Counted from the first letter of the stretch, positions 1-6,430 are shown. The stretch: DNA of 6,482 nucleotides from an uncultured Acidimicrobiaceae bacterium (GCA_937868025.1 CALMLJ010000041.1:1-6482); one strand, 5' to 3'. Made by a program: numbers and translations. Notes: generated by a model from the letters alone, not told the origin.

Positions 1-995
1 TCGGCGGCCTGGCGAAGCTGGTCGGGCGACGACGGGTACATCGTGACGGTGGTGACCGGCGAGTCCTTCCACACCTCGAGGCGCTCCTTGATGCGGCCGG
101 GTGGGCCGACGAGGGAGATCTCGTCGGCGAACTCGGTGGGGACGAGGGCAATGGCCTCGTCGCGCTTGCCCTCGAAGAAGAGGTCCTGGATGCGGTAGGC
201 CTCGTCCTCGTAGCCCATGCGGGCCATGAGGTCGGTGTGGAAGTTCTTGCCCTTGGCGCCCATGCCCCCGATGTAGAACCCCAGCGCCGCCTTCACCGGG
301 TACAGGCCGGCTTCGATGTCGTCGGTGATCGTGATGTTCGCCATCGCCGTCACCTCGAACCCGGGCTTCGCGTCCTTGAGGTAGTCGGCGTAGACGTCCT
401 GGCGGAACGGCGAGTAGTACAGCGGCAGCCAGCCGTCGGCGATCTCGGCGGTCATCGTCACGTTCTTCGGGCCCTCGGCGCCGAGGAAGATCGGGATCTC
501 CCGACGGAACGGATGGGTGATCACCTTGAGGGGCTTGCCGAACCCGGTGGAGCCCTCGCCGCGGTAGGGGTGCTGGTGGAACTCGCCCTGGAACTCGAGC
601 GGCTCCTCGCGAGCGAGCACCTTGCGGATGATCTCGACGTACTCGCGGGTGCGAGCGAGCGGCTTGCGGTACGGCTGGCCGTACCAGCCCTCCACGACCT
701 GCGGGCCGGACACGCCGAGACCGAGGATGAGGCGGCCCTGGCTCAAGTGGTCGACGGTGATGGCGTGCATCGCCGCCGCCGTCGGCGTGCGACCGGAGAG
801 TTGCACCACGCCGGTGCCCAGCTTGATCGTCGACGTGTGCGCGGCGAGGTAGGCGAGTGGGCTGAACGCGTCGGAGCCCCACGCCTCGGCCGACCACACC
901 GAGTCGAAGCCGAGGCGCTCCGCCTCCTGGGTCAGTTCGACGAGGTTGCCGGGCGGCAGAGCGCCCCAGTACCCCCACGTGAGTCCGAGCTTCAT
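1..995 (-). CDS. LLM-class F420-dependent oxidoreductase, Rv3520c-like (3' end cut by window edge)
   Basis: The minus strand is open from an ATG at 995 to the left edge, giving 331 residues without a stop. The family is the bacterial luciferase-like TIM-barrel oxidoreductases, which in actinobacteria usually use coenzyme F420 for hydride transfer in the cytoplasm. The N-terminus MKLGLTWGYWG begins with the first barrel strand. EAERLGFDSVWSAEAWG (24-40), the strand LGTGVVQLSGRTP (59-71), GLGVSGPQVVEGWYGQ (92-107) and IPIFLGAEGPKNV (167-179) are typical of the family, and the last two closely resemble M. tuberculosis Rv3520c from memory. That protein is about 345 residues, so some 10-20 C-terminal residues probably lie outside the window. 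The start is fixed by AAGGAGA 6 nt upstream. The gene follows the enoyl-CoA hydratase by 40 bp and is probably co-transcribed with it. Rv3520c lies in the KstR-controlled cholesterol cluster, so a role in steroid or lipid side-chain catabolism is plausible. Its substrate is unknown to me. Confidence 0.93.
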   Translation of the reverse strand, partial: MKLGLTWGYWGALPPGNLVELTQEAERLGFDSVWSAEAWGSDAFSPLAYLAAHTSTIKLGTGVVQLSGRTPTAAAMHAITVDHLSQGRLILGLGVSGPQVVEGWYGQPYRKPLARTREYVEIIRKVLAREEPLEFQGEFHQHPYRGEGSTGFGKPLKVITHPFRREIPIFLGAEGPKNVTMTAEIADGWLPLYYSPFRQDVYADYLKDAKPGFEVTAMANITITDDIEAGLYPVKAALGFYIGGMGAKGKNFHTDLMARMGYEDEAYRIQDLFFEGKRDEAIALVPTEFADEISLVGPPGRIKERLEVWKDSPVTTVTMYPSSPDQLRQAA

Positions 996-1001
996 GTCAG
1001 T

Positions 1002-1008
1002 TCTCCTT
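1002..1008 (-). promoter_or_regulatory. Shine-Dalgarno of the LLM oxidoreductase gene
   Basis: Reading the minus strand, AAGGAGA lies 6 nt before the ATG at 995. It is a near-consensus ribosome binding site and settles the start. Its presence here contrasts with the unit-head genes of this window, which lack one, and fits an internal operon gene. Confidence 0.8.
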
Positions 1009-1035
1009 CGATCTCACCGGTGCGCGGGTGCGTCG

Positions 1036-1842
1036 TTACTTGCCCTGGAAGTTGGGAGTGCGCTTCTCCTTGAAGGCCCGCGGGCCTTCCTTGGCATCCT
1101 CGGAGCCGAACACGTCCCAGCCGTAGCTGAACTCGTAGGTGAGGGCTTCGGTCTCCTCCATGCCGTTGGTCTCGCGCAACGTCTTGAGGAGTGACTTCAC
1201 GGCCAGCGGGCCGTTGGCGTTGATGACACCGGCGATCTCGAGCGCCTTCTCGAGTGCCTTGCCATCCTCGACCACGTGGTTGACGAGGCCGAGGTCGTGG
1301 GCCTCCTGCGCCGTGATGTGGTTGCCGCAGAGCAGCAGCTCGGCGGCGCGGGCGTAGGGGATCTGGCGCGGGATGCGGACGGCCGAACCGCCCATCGGGT
1401 ACAGCGACCACTTGACCTCGCTGATGCCGAACTTCGCGCTCGCACCGGCGACGCGGATCTCGGTGGCGCCGAGCAGCTCCGTACCACCGGCGATGGCCGT
1501 GCCCTCGGCGGCGAGGATGATCGGGACGGCGGGGCGCCACGTGCGGAGGAGGGCCTTCCACGGAAGGTCGCCGTCGGCGGCGAGGCGGCCCTGCACGTCG
1601 ATCTCGTCGGCGGCGGCGTCGCCCTGATGGCCGCCGGCCATCTCCTTGAGATCGGCGCCCGAGCAGAAGTTGCCGCCGGCACCGGTGAGGATCAGGGTGC
1701 GAATGTCGGGATCGGTGTCGGCCTCGACACAGGCGTCGTAGAGGCGGACGAGCATCTCGCCGTTGATGGCGTTCTGTCGTTCCGGACGGTTCAGCGTGAC
1801 GATGAGCGAGTGGCCATCGCGTTCGGTCAGAAGAGCAGGCAT
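1036..1842 (-). CDS. Enoyl-CoA hydratase, crotonase family (EchA19-like)
   Basis: A 268-residue crotonase-fold protein, the normal length for the family, expected to add water to a trans-2-enoyl-CoA in the cytoplasm. The CoA/oxyanion-hole segment is [11 protein letters not shown] (58-68), and the second oxyanion element is AIAGGTELL (116-124). The two catalytic glutamates of rat mitochondrial hydratase (Glu144 and Glu164) correspond to E122 in GGTEL and E142 in GISEVKW, so the enzyme should be an active hydratase rather than an isomerase-only variant. The segments [20 protein letters not shown] (137-156) and [13 protein letters not shown] (249-261) closely match, from memory, mycobacterial EchA19, which acts on the cholesterol side chain. 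The ATG at 1842 has no Shine-Dalgarno but has TAGCCT 8 nt upstream, consistent with a leaderless mRNA. A TetR-type palindrome sits just beyond. The gene heads a two-gene unit with the LLM oxidoreductase. Membership of the crotonase family is firm; the steroid substrate is inference. Confidence 0.95.
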   Translation of the reverse strand: MPALLTERDGHSLIVTLNRPERQNAINGEMLVRLYDACVEADTDPDIRTLILTGAGGNFCSGADLKEMAGGHQGDAAADEIDVQGRLAADGDLPWKALLRTWRPAVPIILAAEGTAIAGGTELLGATEIRVAGASAKFGISEVKWSLYPMGGSAVRIPRQIPYARAAELLLCGNHITAQEAHDLGLVNHVVEDGKALEKALEIAGVINANGPLAVKSLLKTLRETNGMEETEALTYEFSYGWDVFGSEDAKEGPRAFKEKRTPNFQGK

Positions 1843-1850
1843 GGCAGGCG

Positions 1851-1856
1851 AGGCTA
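1851..1856 (-). promoter_or_regulatory. Putative -10 hexamer (TAGCCT), leaderless promoter of the enoyl-CoA hydratase
   Basis: On the minus strand TAGCCT fits the actinobacterial TANNNT -10 pattern and ends 8 nt before the ATG at 1842. Transcription would therefore begin at or within a base or two of the start codon. No Shine-Dalgarno is present, which agrees. The expected -35 position coincides with the palindrome at 1867-1878 and no independent -35 is visible. Confidence 0.55.
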
Positions 1857-1865
1857 GAGGAAAAC

Positions 1866-1879
1866 GAGAACGCGTTCTA
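1866..1879 (-). promoter_or_regulatory. TetR-family operator, KstR-like palindrome
   Basis: AGAACGCGTTCT at 1867-1878 is a perfect 12-bp palindrome. On the hydratase strand the 14-bp site reads TAGAACGCGTTCTC, matching the KstR consensus TnnAACnnGTTnnA at 7 of 8 defined positions (only the final A is C). It lies 24-37 nt before the hydratase start, 9 bp upstream of the putative -10 and over the expected -35, where a bound repressor would block RNA polymerase. It also overlaps the TAG stop codon (1877-1879) of the upstream Gfo/Idh gene. KstR is a TetR-family repressor of cholesterol catabolism in mycobacteria and relatives. Whether this organism has a KstR orthologue cannot be seen here, and another TetR protein could use the site. 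Confidence 0.65.
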
Positions 1880-2899
1880 CCTGCCGCTGAGCTCGACGGC
1901 GCGTCCGGTGCGTGCCGACTCGTACCAGCCGGTGACCAGCTCCAACGCCCGGCGGGCGTCCGCGAGCGTGACCGGTAGGTCGCCGTCAGTCGTCACGGCG
2001 TGGTGGAACGCCGCCAGTTGACCGCTGAAACCGCTCGGCGTCTCCGGCATCGACGCCCACAGGGCGTCCGCCTCGGCGGCGAGTTCGGCCGATGCCCAGT
2101 CGAACGTCCACGGCTCGTTGCCCGGTTCGTACGGCTCGATCGACGATTCCGCACTCACGTGCGCGAAGCTGAAGCGCAGTCGGGTGATCTCGCGGATCGA
2201 GCCGAGTGTGACGGCCATCGAGACGAGCCCGCCGTCGGCGACCGCGCCGAATCCGGTCGCGGTGTCTTCGGTCTCGATGTCGTTGACGAGGGTGGCCACC
2301 TGCCCGGAGATCGACACCAGCGGGCCGGCGACGAAGCTGAGCAGGTCGTGGGCGTGCGTGCCGTGACCGAACACGGCGCCGCCGCCCTCGCCGGCGAAGG
2401 TTCCCCGCCACGGGGCGGCGTAGTAGTCGTCGCCGCGCAACCACGAGGTCTCCGAGGTCGCGAGCCGGAGCGCACCGCACAGGCCGGCGTCCACCGCGGC
2501 CTTCATCCGGGCGATGCCCGGCGCGAACCGGTACTGGAAGATCGGCATCAGCCTCCCCGACGACGCCGCCTCGGCCGTCTCCAGCCGGCCGAGCGCGTCG
2601 AGTGTGCTCACCAGGGGTTTCTCGCAGATGACGTGTCGACCCGACTCGAGTGCGGCGATGCACTGGGGCTCGTGGAGGTTCGGCGGGGTGCACAGGTCGA
2701 CGACATCGAGGTCGAGGTCGAGGAGTTCCTCGAACGTGGCGACCCCGGCGACGCCCCAGTCGGCCTCGGCCCGCGACCGCCGGCGGTCATCGGGGTCGGC
2801 GATGGCGACCACGTCGAACCGCTCGGGGTCGAGCACGTAGGCGAGCAGGTGCGCCTGTCCGATGCCCAGCCCGGCGACCCCGACGCGGAGCCGGCTCAT
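1877..2899 (-). CDS. Gfo/Idh/MocA family NAD(P)-dependent oxidoreductase (second gene of pair)
   Basis: A 340-residue cytoplasmic dehydrogenase of the glucose-fructose oxidoreductase / inositol dehydrogenase family, which oxidises or reduces sugars and cyclitols. The N-terminal Rossmann domain shows [10 protein letters not shown] (5-14) and ends its beta-2 strand in VAIADPD (31-37). The family signature EKP is intact at 93-95, with K94 as the expected catalytic lysine. The C-terminal alpha/beta substrate domain carries [16 protein letters not shown] (172-187). It keeps the usual catalytic-region His (H182) and Asp (D185), but the common Asp of the DxGxHxxD pattern is His (H179). The ATG at 2899 is chosen because the Rossmann motif starts within a few residues and because it overlaps the TGA of the preceding gene as ATGA. 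The longer open frame upstream to 3424 is Arg/Pro-rich shadow. Translation is probably coupled to the upstream paralogue. Substrate unknown. Confidence 0.92.
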   Translation of the reverse strand: MSRLRVGVAGLGIGQAHLLAYVLDPERFDVVAIADPDDRRRSRAEADWGVAGVATFEELLDLDLDVVDLCTPPNLHEPQCIAALESGRHVICEKPLVSTLDALGRLETAEAASSGRLMPIFQYRFAPGIARMKAAVDAGLCGALRLATSETSWLRGDDYYAAPWRGTFAGEGGGAVFGHGTHAHDLLSFVAGPLVSISGQVATLVNDIETEDTATGFGAVADGGLVSMAVTLGSIREITRLRFSFAHVSAESSIEPYEPGNEPWTFDWASAELAAEADALWASMPETPSGFSGQLAAFHHAVTTDGDLPVTLADARRALELVTGWYESARTGRAVELSGR

Positions 2900-3921
2900 C
2901 GGTCGGCCTCGGCGTGTGCTTGCGCCGCGAGGGCGAGGCGGCAGGCGGCGACGGTGTGGTCGTGGTCCATGAAGCTGTCCGTTCCCAGTTCGATGTCGGC
3001 GCGCAGGCGCTCGGCCCAGTCGACGGCGATCCCCGAGCAGTCGACCCGGCGGGCCGAGTCGGCGTCGACGATGATCAGGTGCTCCCCGCCGGGTGCGCCG
3101 GCGACGTCGATGTTCGACCGCACTTCGATGCTGCCGGTGGTGCCGGTGAGCGTCAGGCGAACGTCGCCCCAGGTGCCGAGGCCGGCCGGCGACAACCAGT
3201 CCACGTGGTGATCGCTCAACACGACCCGGCCGTCGGTCGTCGTGTGCCGCAACGACATCCGACCGAGGTCCTGGAAGCCGGGGTGCGTCGGCGTCGCGAC
3301 GTTGGCGACCGTCGCTGCCAGCACCTCGGTCGCACCCGGTCCTGCGGCCGTGAGGAGCTGGTCGGCCTGGTGGGCGGCGAGGTCGACGAGGATGCCTCCC
3401 GAGCGGTTGCGGTCGAAGAACCACCCCGGCCGGCTGTCGGCGGCGAGGGTGTGCGGGGCCGCACCGGCCACGGCCACGAGCTCACCGATGGCACCGGCGT
3501 GGACGAGGCGGATCGCCTCGGTGATCGCCCGGTTGCAGAGGCGCTCGGAGAAGAACACCCACCATCGACGACCCGACGACCGCACTGCGTCGTCGATCGC
3601 ATCGAGCTCGTCCGGCGACGTCACAGCCGGCTTGGCGGTGAGCACGTGGCGTCCGGCGACGAGGGCATCGGCGGCGAGGTGTCCGCGTTCGGCGGGAACG
3701 TCGGCGAGCACCACCAGGTCGAGCGAGTCGTCGCCCAGCACGCCGTACACCGACCTCCGCTCGGAGTCGGTCCGCCATCCTTCGTACATCGTCGTCAGCG
3801 GGCCGTCGGCAGCGGAGTGGCAGATCGTCGCGGCACCGGCGTTCACCAGCCCGTCGACCATCTCGAAGACGTGGAGATGCTCGATGCCGATCACACCGAT
3901 ACGGAGAGGTAGGTGGGCCAC
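2896..3921 (-). CDS. Gfo/Idh/MocA family oxidoreductase, atypical motifs (first gene of pair)
   Basis: A 341-residue protein with the Gfo/Idh/MocA layout: an N-terminal Rossmann domain beginning PLRIGVIGIEHLHVF (5-19), then an alpha/beta substrate domain with GGILVDLAAHQADQLL (175-190), in which D180, H184 and D187 match the common DxxxHxxD arrangement. Two family hallmarks are altered. The glycine loop reads GVIGIEH, with Glu where a glycine is usual, and the EKP motif reads AKP (96-98), so the catalytic Lys is kept (K97) but the preceding Glu is lost. The start is taken as GTG at 3921, placing the Rossmann strand at residue 6 and lying 7 nt after a TAGCTT hexamer. The open frame continues upstream to 4128 but that part overlaps the divergent lipoprotein gene and looks non-coding. 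The next gene overlaps by 4 bp (ATGA), so the two are one operon and may work together. Substrate unknown. Confidence 0.88.
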   Translation of the reverse strand: MAHLPLRIGVIGIEHLHVFEMVDGLVNAGAATICHSAADGPLTTMYEGWRTDSERRSVYGVLGDDSLDLVVLADVPAERGHLAADALVAGRHVLTAKPAVTSPDELDAIDDAVRSSGRRWWVFFSERLCNRAITEAIRLVHAGAIGELVAVAGAAPHTLAADSRPGWFFDRNRSGGILVDLAAHQADQLLTAAGPGATEVLAATVANVATPTHPGFQDLGRMSLRHTTTDGRVVLSDHHVDWLSPAGLGTWGDVRLTLTGTTGSIEVRSNIDVAGAPGGEHLIIVDADSARRVDCSGIAVDWAERLRADIELGTDSFMDHDHTVAACRLALAAQAHAEADR

Positions 3922-3928
3922 GGAGGTC

Positions 3929-3934
3929 AAGCTA
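3929..3934 (-). promoter_or_regulatory. Putative -10 hexamer (TAGCTT), leaderless promoter of the Gfo/Idh pair
   Basis: On the minus strand TAGCTT ends 7 nt before the GTG at 3921, and no Shine-Dalgarno precedes that codon. The spacing is that of a leaderless transcript and supports the choice of GTG as the start. No convincing -35 box is visible. Confidence 0.5.
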
Positions 3935-4001
3935 CCCAACCCCGACGAAGGCGAGCCGAGGACGCCCCGCCGGGAGGCCGTGCCCGAACGTCCTGGCCGG
4001 T

Positions 4002-4007
4002 TAGCGT
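4002..4007 (+). promoter_or_regulatory. Putative -10 hexamer (TAGCGT), leaderless promoter of the lipoprotein gene
   Basis: TAGCGT ends 8 nt before the ATG at 4016 and no Shine-Dalgarno lies between them. The arrangement repeats that of the two minus-strand unit heads. Together with the minus-strand hexamer at 3929-3934 it makes 3922-4015 a 94-bp divergent control region. Within that region I see no strong operator, only a weak 6-bp inverted repeat. Confidence 0.5.
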
Positions 4008-4015
4008 CGTCGCCC

Positions 4016-4081
4016 ATGACGCGACGACTCAGGACCTCGATGGTCGTGCTGCTGGTGGGGGCGCTGTGCGTCACCGCGTGC
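4016..4081 (+). other. Lipoprotein signal peptide with lipobox
   Basis: These codons encode residues 1-22: three arginines in the first six residues, a hydrophobic core from residue 9 to 19, and V-T-A-C with cleavage expected before C22. The following SSGSDDDD keeps Ser at +2, as usual for surface-retained lipoproteins of Gram-positive bacteria. Confidence 0.9.
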
Positions 4082-6214
4082 AGCTCCGGGAGTGACGACG
4101 ACGATGCTGTTGCCGACTCGACGACCACTACGACCGACGGGTCGGCGGGCGACGTGAACTCGGGGTTCGCCGACCGATCCGACGACTATCTCGCTGTGGC
4201 GGCCAAGGTCGAGCTGGGCGACGATGCGAGCCGCGACAAGGTGTGGCGGGCCGTGGCCCGCCTCGCCGCCGTCCCCGAGACCACCACGGTCGACCTGGCA
4301 CCCGCCGAACTGGCGACGATCGACGAACGGTTCGCGACGTTCACCGATACGACCGACTTCGACATGATCGCCTTGCTCAACCTCTGGTATCGGGCCGATC
4401 GTGGCGAGCGCCTCTCCCCGGAGACCCGGGAGCACATGAAGGGGCTGATCCTCGCCTTCAAGTACTGGTACGACGAGCCCCAGCCGGCGGGCATCGTCGA
4501 CGAGCGCTGGTACTGGTCGGAGAACCACCAGATCCTGTTCCACACGATCGAGTATCTCGCCGGGCAGGCGTTCCCCGACGAGACCTTCACCAACGACGGC
4601 ACGACCGGCCGCGACCACATGGCTCACGCCCAGCCGCTGATCGAGAAGTGGGTCGAACAGCGCGCCCGCTACGGGTTCAGCGAGTGGTACTCGAACGTGT
4701 ACTACCAGGAGGACCTCGAGGCGACGGTCGCGCTCGCCGAGTTCTCCGACGACGAAGCACTCGCCACCCGCGGCGCCATCGCCAGCGACCTCGTGCTCTA
4801 CGACATGGCGTCGCACACGTTCGACGGAGCGTTCGGAGCGACGCACGGCCGGACGTACAAGAAGGACAAGATGACCGCCCTCGACGAGGACACCTGGGAC
4901 GTGTCGAAGCTGGTGCTCGACGACACCGAGCTGCCATACCGGTCCGACCTCGGCGCCGTGTTCATGGCGAGCGCGACGAAGTACCGGCCCTCGGCGGTGC
5001 TCGGCGAGATCGTCGCCGACCAGGGTGAGGCCCCGGCGAAGGGCAACGTGGGTGGCGTCGTCGAGATGGCGCGGCACTCCCTGAAGCTCGACCCCCTGAC
5101 CGACGTCGTGCCGAACCCCGAAGGGCCGCAGGGGCTGGCGTTCGACGATCCCGACAACCTGATGACCTGGTGGGGAATGGCCGCGCTCACGCCGTGGCAG
5201 ACGGTGGTCGAGACGACCAACGAGATGACGAAGTACAACCTCTGGCAGACGGAGCTGTTCAGCGACTTCAAGCCGTTCGAGGCGATCGTGAAGGCCGCCC
5301 CGCCCGATACCGTCCGGTCGCTGGCCCGTTCACTCGCTCCGCAGCTCAACATCGGCCTGCTGTCGGAGGCGAACACGTACACGTGGCGCAGTGGCGGGGC
5401 GATGCTCTCGACGGTGCAGGACTTCCGGAAGGGTCAGGCGAGCCAGCAGCACCACGTGTGGCAGGCGACGTTCTCGCCCGACGCGCAGGTGTTCACGACC
5501 CACCCGCGGGTGGCCACGGAGCCGGGTGTGCCGTGGCACGAGAACACCGAGGATTGGACGGGCAACGCGTCACTGCCGCGAAGCGCCCAGGTACACAACG
5601 TCAACATCTCGATCTATGCGCCGCTGTTCGCGAGCAAGGACGTGCTCCAAGGCAGCTATCAGGAGTACACCCACGCTTACCTTCCCCAGGAGAAGTTCGA
5701 CGAGGTGGTCCGCTCCGACCACTGGACGTTCGCCCGCCTCGGCGACGAGTACCTCGCCCTGTACTCGTGGCGGGACCCGGACTGGGTCACCTACGACACC
5801 GAGGCGTTCGACACCAATGGGCTGGAGAAGCCGTTCGAGCTGATCGCCGACGGTGGGCCGAACAACGTGTGGATCACCGAGATCGGGTCGAAGGGTGCCG
5901 ACGGCTCGTTCGAGGAGTTCCGCAAGGCGATCACGTCGAACGAGCCCGAGATTCGTCCCCTGGGCGATCCCACCGTGTTCTCGACGGCGTTCGACGTGAG
6001 TTGGAACTCGCCGTCGCAGGGCCCGATCACCTTCGGGTGGGACACTCCGCTCACGGTGAACGGCACCGAGCAGCCGATCGCCGACTACCCCCGCATCGAG
6101 TCCCCGTGGGCCCGAGTCCCGTTCGACTCGACCAACTACGTGATCAAGGGCGGCAAGCACACGCTCCGGCTCGACGTGAGCGCTCCGAGCCGGGAATCCG
6201 ACGCCGACGCGTGA
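4016..6214 (+). CDS. Secreted lipoprotein of unassigned family, possibly a carbohydrate-active (lyase-like) enzyme
   Basis: A 732-residue protein. Residues 1-21 are a lipoprotein signal peptide: basic MTRRLRT, hydrophobic MVVLLVGALCV, lipobox VTAC with C22 as the lipidated cysteine. An Asp/Thr-rich linker (about 23-50) follows, so the protein should be anchored outside the cytoplasmic membrane. Residues about 55-440 look mainly alpha-helical and rich in aromatics, with conspicuous stretches FKYWYDEP (148-155), ERWYWSENHQILFHTIEYLAG (163-183, N170 and H171 notable) and YGFSEWYSNVYYQEDL (219-234). Residues about 450-725 look beta-rich, with TVQDFRKG (466-473), QQHHVWQATFSPD (477-489) and a late FGWDTPLTVNGTE (673-685). 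A helical toroid plus beta-sandwich, with paired Asn/His and Tyr residues, recalls heparinase- and chondroitinase-type polysaccharide lyases, but I can match it to no named family. The start is set by the signal peptide and by TAGCGT 8 nt upstream. It is divergent from two sugar-type dehydrogenases. Reality and export are certain; function is inference. Confidence 0.93.
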   Translation: MTRRLRTSMVVLLVGALCVTACSSGSDDDDAVADSTTTTTDGSAGDVNSGFADRSDDYLAVAAKVELGDDASRDKVWRAVARLAAVPETTTVDLAPAELATIDERFATFTDTTDFDMIALLNLWYRADRGERLSPETREHMKGLILAFKYWYDEPQPAGIVDERWYWSENHQILFHTIEYLAGQAFPDETFTNDGTTGRDHMAHAQPLIEKWVEQRARYGFSEWYSNVYYQEDLEATVALAEFSDDEALATRGAIASDLVLYDMASHTFDGAFGATHGRTYKKDKMTALDEDTWDVSKLVLDDTELPYRSDLGAVFMASATKYRPSAVLGEIVADQGEAPAKGNVGGVVEMARHSLKLDPLTDVVPNPEGPQGLAFDDPDNLMTWWGMAALTPWQTVVETTNEMTKYNLWQTELFSDFKPFEAIVKAAPPDTVRSLARSLAPQLNIGLLSEANTYTWRSGGAMLSTVQDFRKGQASQQHHVWQATFSPDAQVFTTHPRVATEPGVPWHENTEDWTGNASLPRSAQVHNVNISIYAPLFASKDVLQGSYQEYTHAYLPQEKFDEVVRSDHWTFARLGDEYLALYSWRDPDWVTYDTEAFDTNGLEKPFELIADGGPNNVWITEIGSKGADGSFEEFRKAITSNEPEIRPLGDPTVFSTAFDVSWNSPSQGPITFGWDTPLTVNGTEQPIADYPRIESPWARVPFDSTNYVIKGGKHTLRLDVSAPSRESDADA

Positions 6215-6240
6215 CGGGGTCGGCGCTACAGCGCGTCGGC
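6203..6240. terminator. Inverted repeat spanning the convergent stop codons, possible two-way terminator
   Basis: GCCGACGCG (6203-6211) and CGCGTCGGC (6232-6240) are perfect 9-bp inverted repeats separated by 20 nt. They cover the TGA of the lipoprotein gene (6212-6214), the 11-bp intergenic gap and the last codons plus TAG of the pilin gene (6226-6228). A smaller GCGC-TACA-GCGC hairpin competes within it. The position between converging genes suggests termination in both directions. No T-tract follows on either strand, so an ordinary intrinsic terminator is not shown, and GC-rich coding sequence can produce such repeats by chance. Confidence 0.35.
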
Positions 6241-6408
6241 CGCCGTCTGGAACACGTTGCTGACCTCGACGCCGAGCTTCTGCACGGCGCCGACACAGGC
6301 GACGGAGACCAAGGTCACGAGCAGCGCGTACTCGACGATCGCCGATCCACGCTCGCTGTTCCGAACGGCGTGGAGCCGCGCCACCATGAATTCCATTGCC
6401 ATCAACAT
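6226..6408 (-). CDS. Flp/Fap-type pilin precursor
   Basis: A 60-residue prepilin of the Flp (type IVb, Tad pilus) family. A 21-residue basic leader ends in RNSERG. The expected prepilin-peptidase cut is after G21, giving a mature 39-residue protein starting SAIVEYALL, with the diagnostic Glu and Tyr at +5 and +6 (E26, Y27). One hydrophobic helix follows (about 24-44, containing one Cys), then a short amphipathic tail, KLGVEVSNVFQTAADAL. The mature subunit would be assembled by a Tad secretion system at the cytoplasmic membrane. The ATG at 6408 is preferred over in-frame ATGs at codons 3, 5 and 8 because GGAAGGG lies 6 nt upstream. No tad or peptidase gene is in view. Downstream lies the convergent lipoprotein gene, so this is the last or only gene of its transcription unit. 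Confidence 0.88.
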   Translation of the reverse strand: MLMAMEFMVARLHAVRNSERGSAIVEYALLVTLVSVACVGAVQKLGVEVSNVFQTAADAL

Positions 6409-6414
6409 CGATCG

Positions 6415-6421
6415 CCCTTCC
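6415..6421 (-). promoter_or_regulatory. Shine-Dalgarno of the pilin gene
   Basis: GGAAGGG on the minus strand ends 6 nt before the ATG at 6408. It selects that ATG from several in-frame candidates and shows that this mRNA has a leader, unlike the unit heads elsewhere in the window. Confidence 0.65.
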
Positions 6422-6430
6422 GTTGCGCCA

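Noticed and set aside
237..1857. Plus-strand open frames at 237-1073 and 1276-1857
   Set aside because: They are antisense to the LLM oxidoreductase and the enoyl-CoA hydratase, show compositional shadow character, and have no recognisable domain or ribosome site.
2900..3424. N-terminal extension of the second Gfo/Idh gene to 515 residues
   Set aside because: The extra 175 residues are Arg/Pro-rich, overlap the first Gfo/Idh gene in another frame, and precede a standard Rossmann start at the ATGA overlap.
2000..3912. Long plus-strand open frames of about 400 residues (2000-3211 and 2650-3912)
   Set aside because: They lie opposite the two Gfo/Idh genes, are Arg/Gly/Pro-rich without any domain pattern, and come from GC-rich third positions on the other strand. 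The minus-strand genes have clear family motifs.
3959..3994. AGGACG / CGTCCT inverted repeat in the divergent control region as an operator
   Set aside because: It is only 6 bp with a 24-nt spacer in GC-rich DNA, which is too likely by chance to call.
3242..4015. Upstream extension of the lipoprotein to 990 residues
   Set aside because: The added 258 residues are antisense shadow of the first Gfo/Idh gene and would bury the signal peptide inside the protein.
3922..4128. N-terminal extension of the first Gfo/Idh gene to 410 residues
   Set aside because: It would overlap the divergent lipoprotein start and its signal peptide. The added segment has no Rossmann features, and the GTG at 3921 has a well-placed promoter hexamer.
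4001..5077. Minus-strand frame of 358 residues within the lipoprotein gene
   Set aside because: It is antisense to a gene with a proven signal peptide and coherent composition. Its translation is His/Arg/Val-rich low-complexity shadow.
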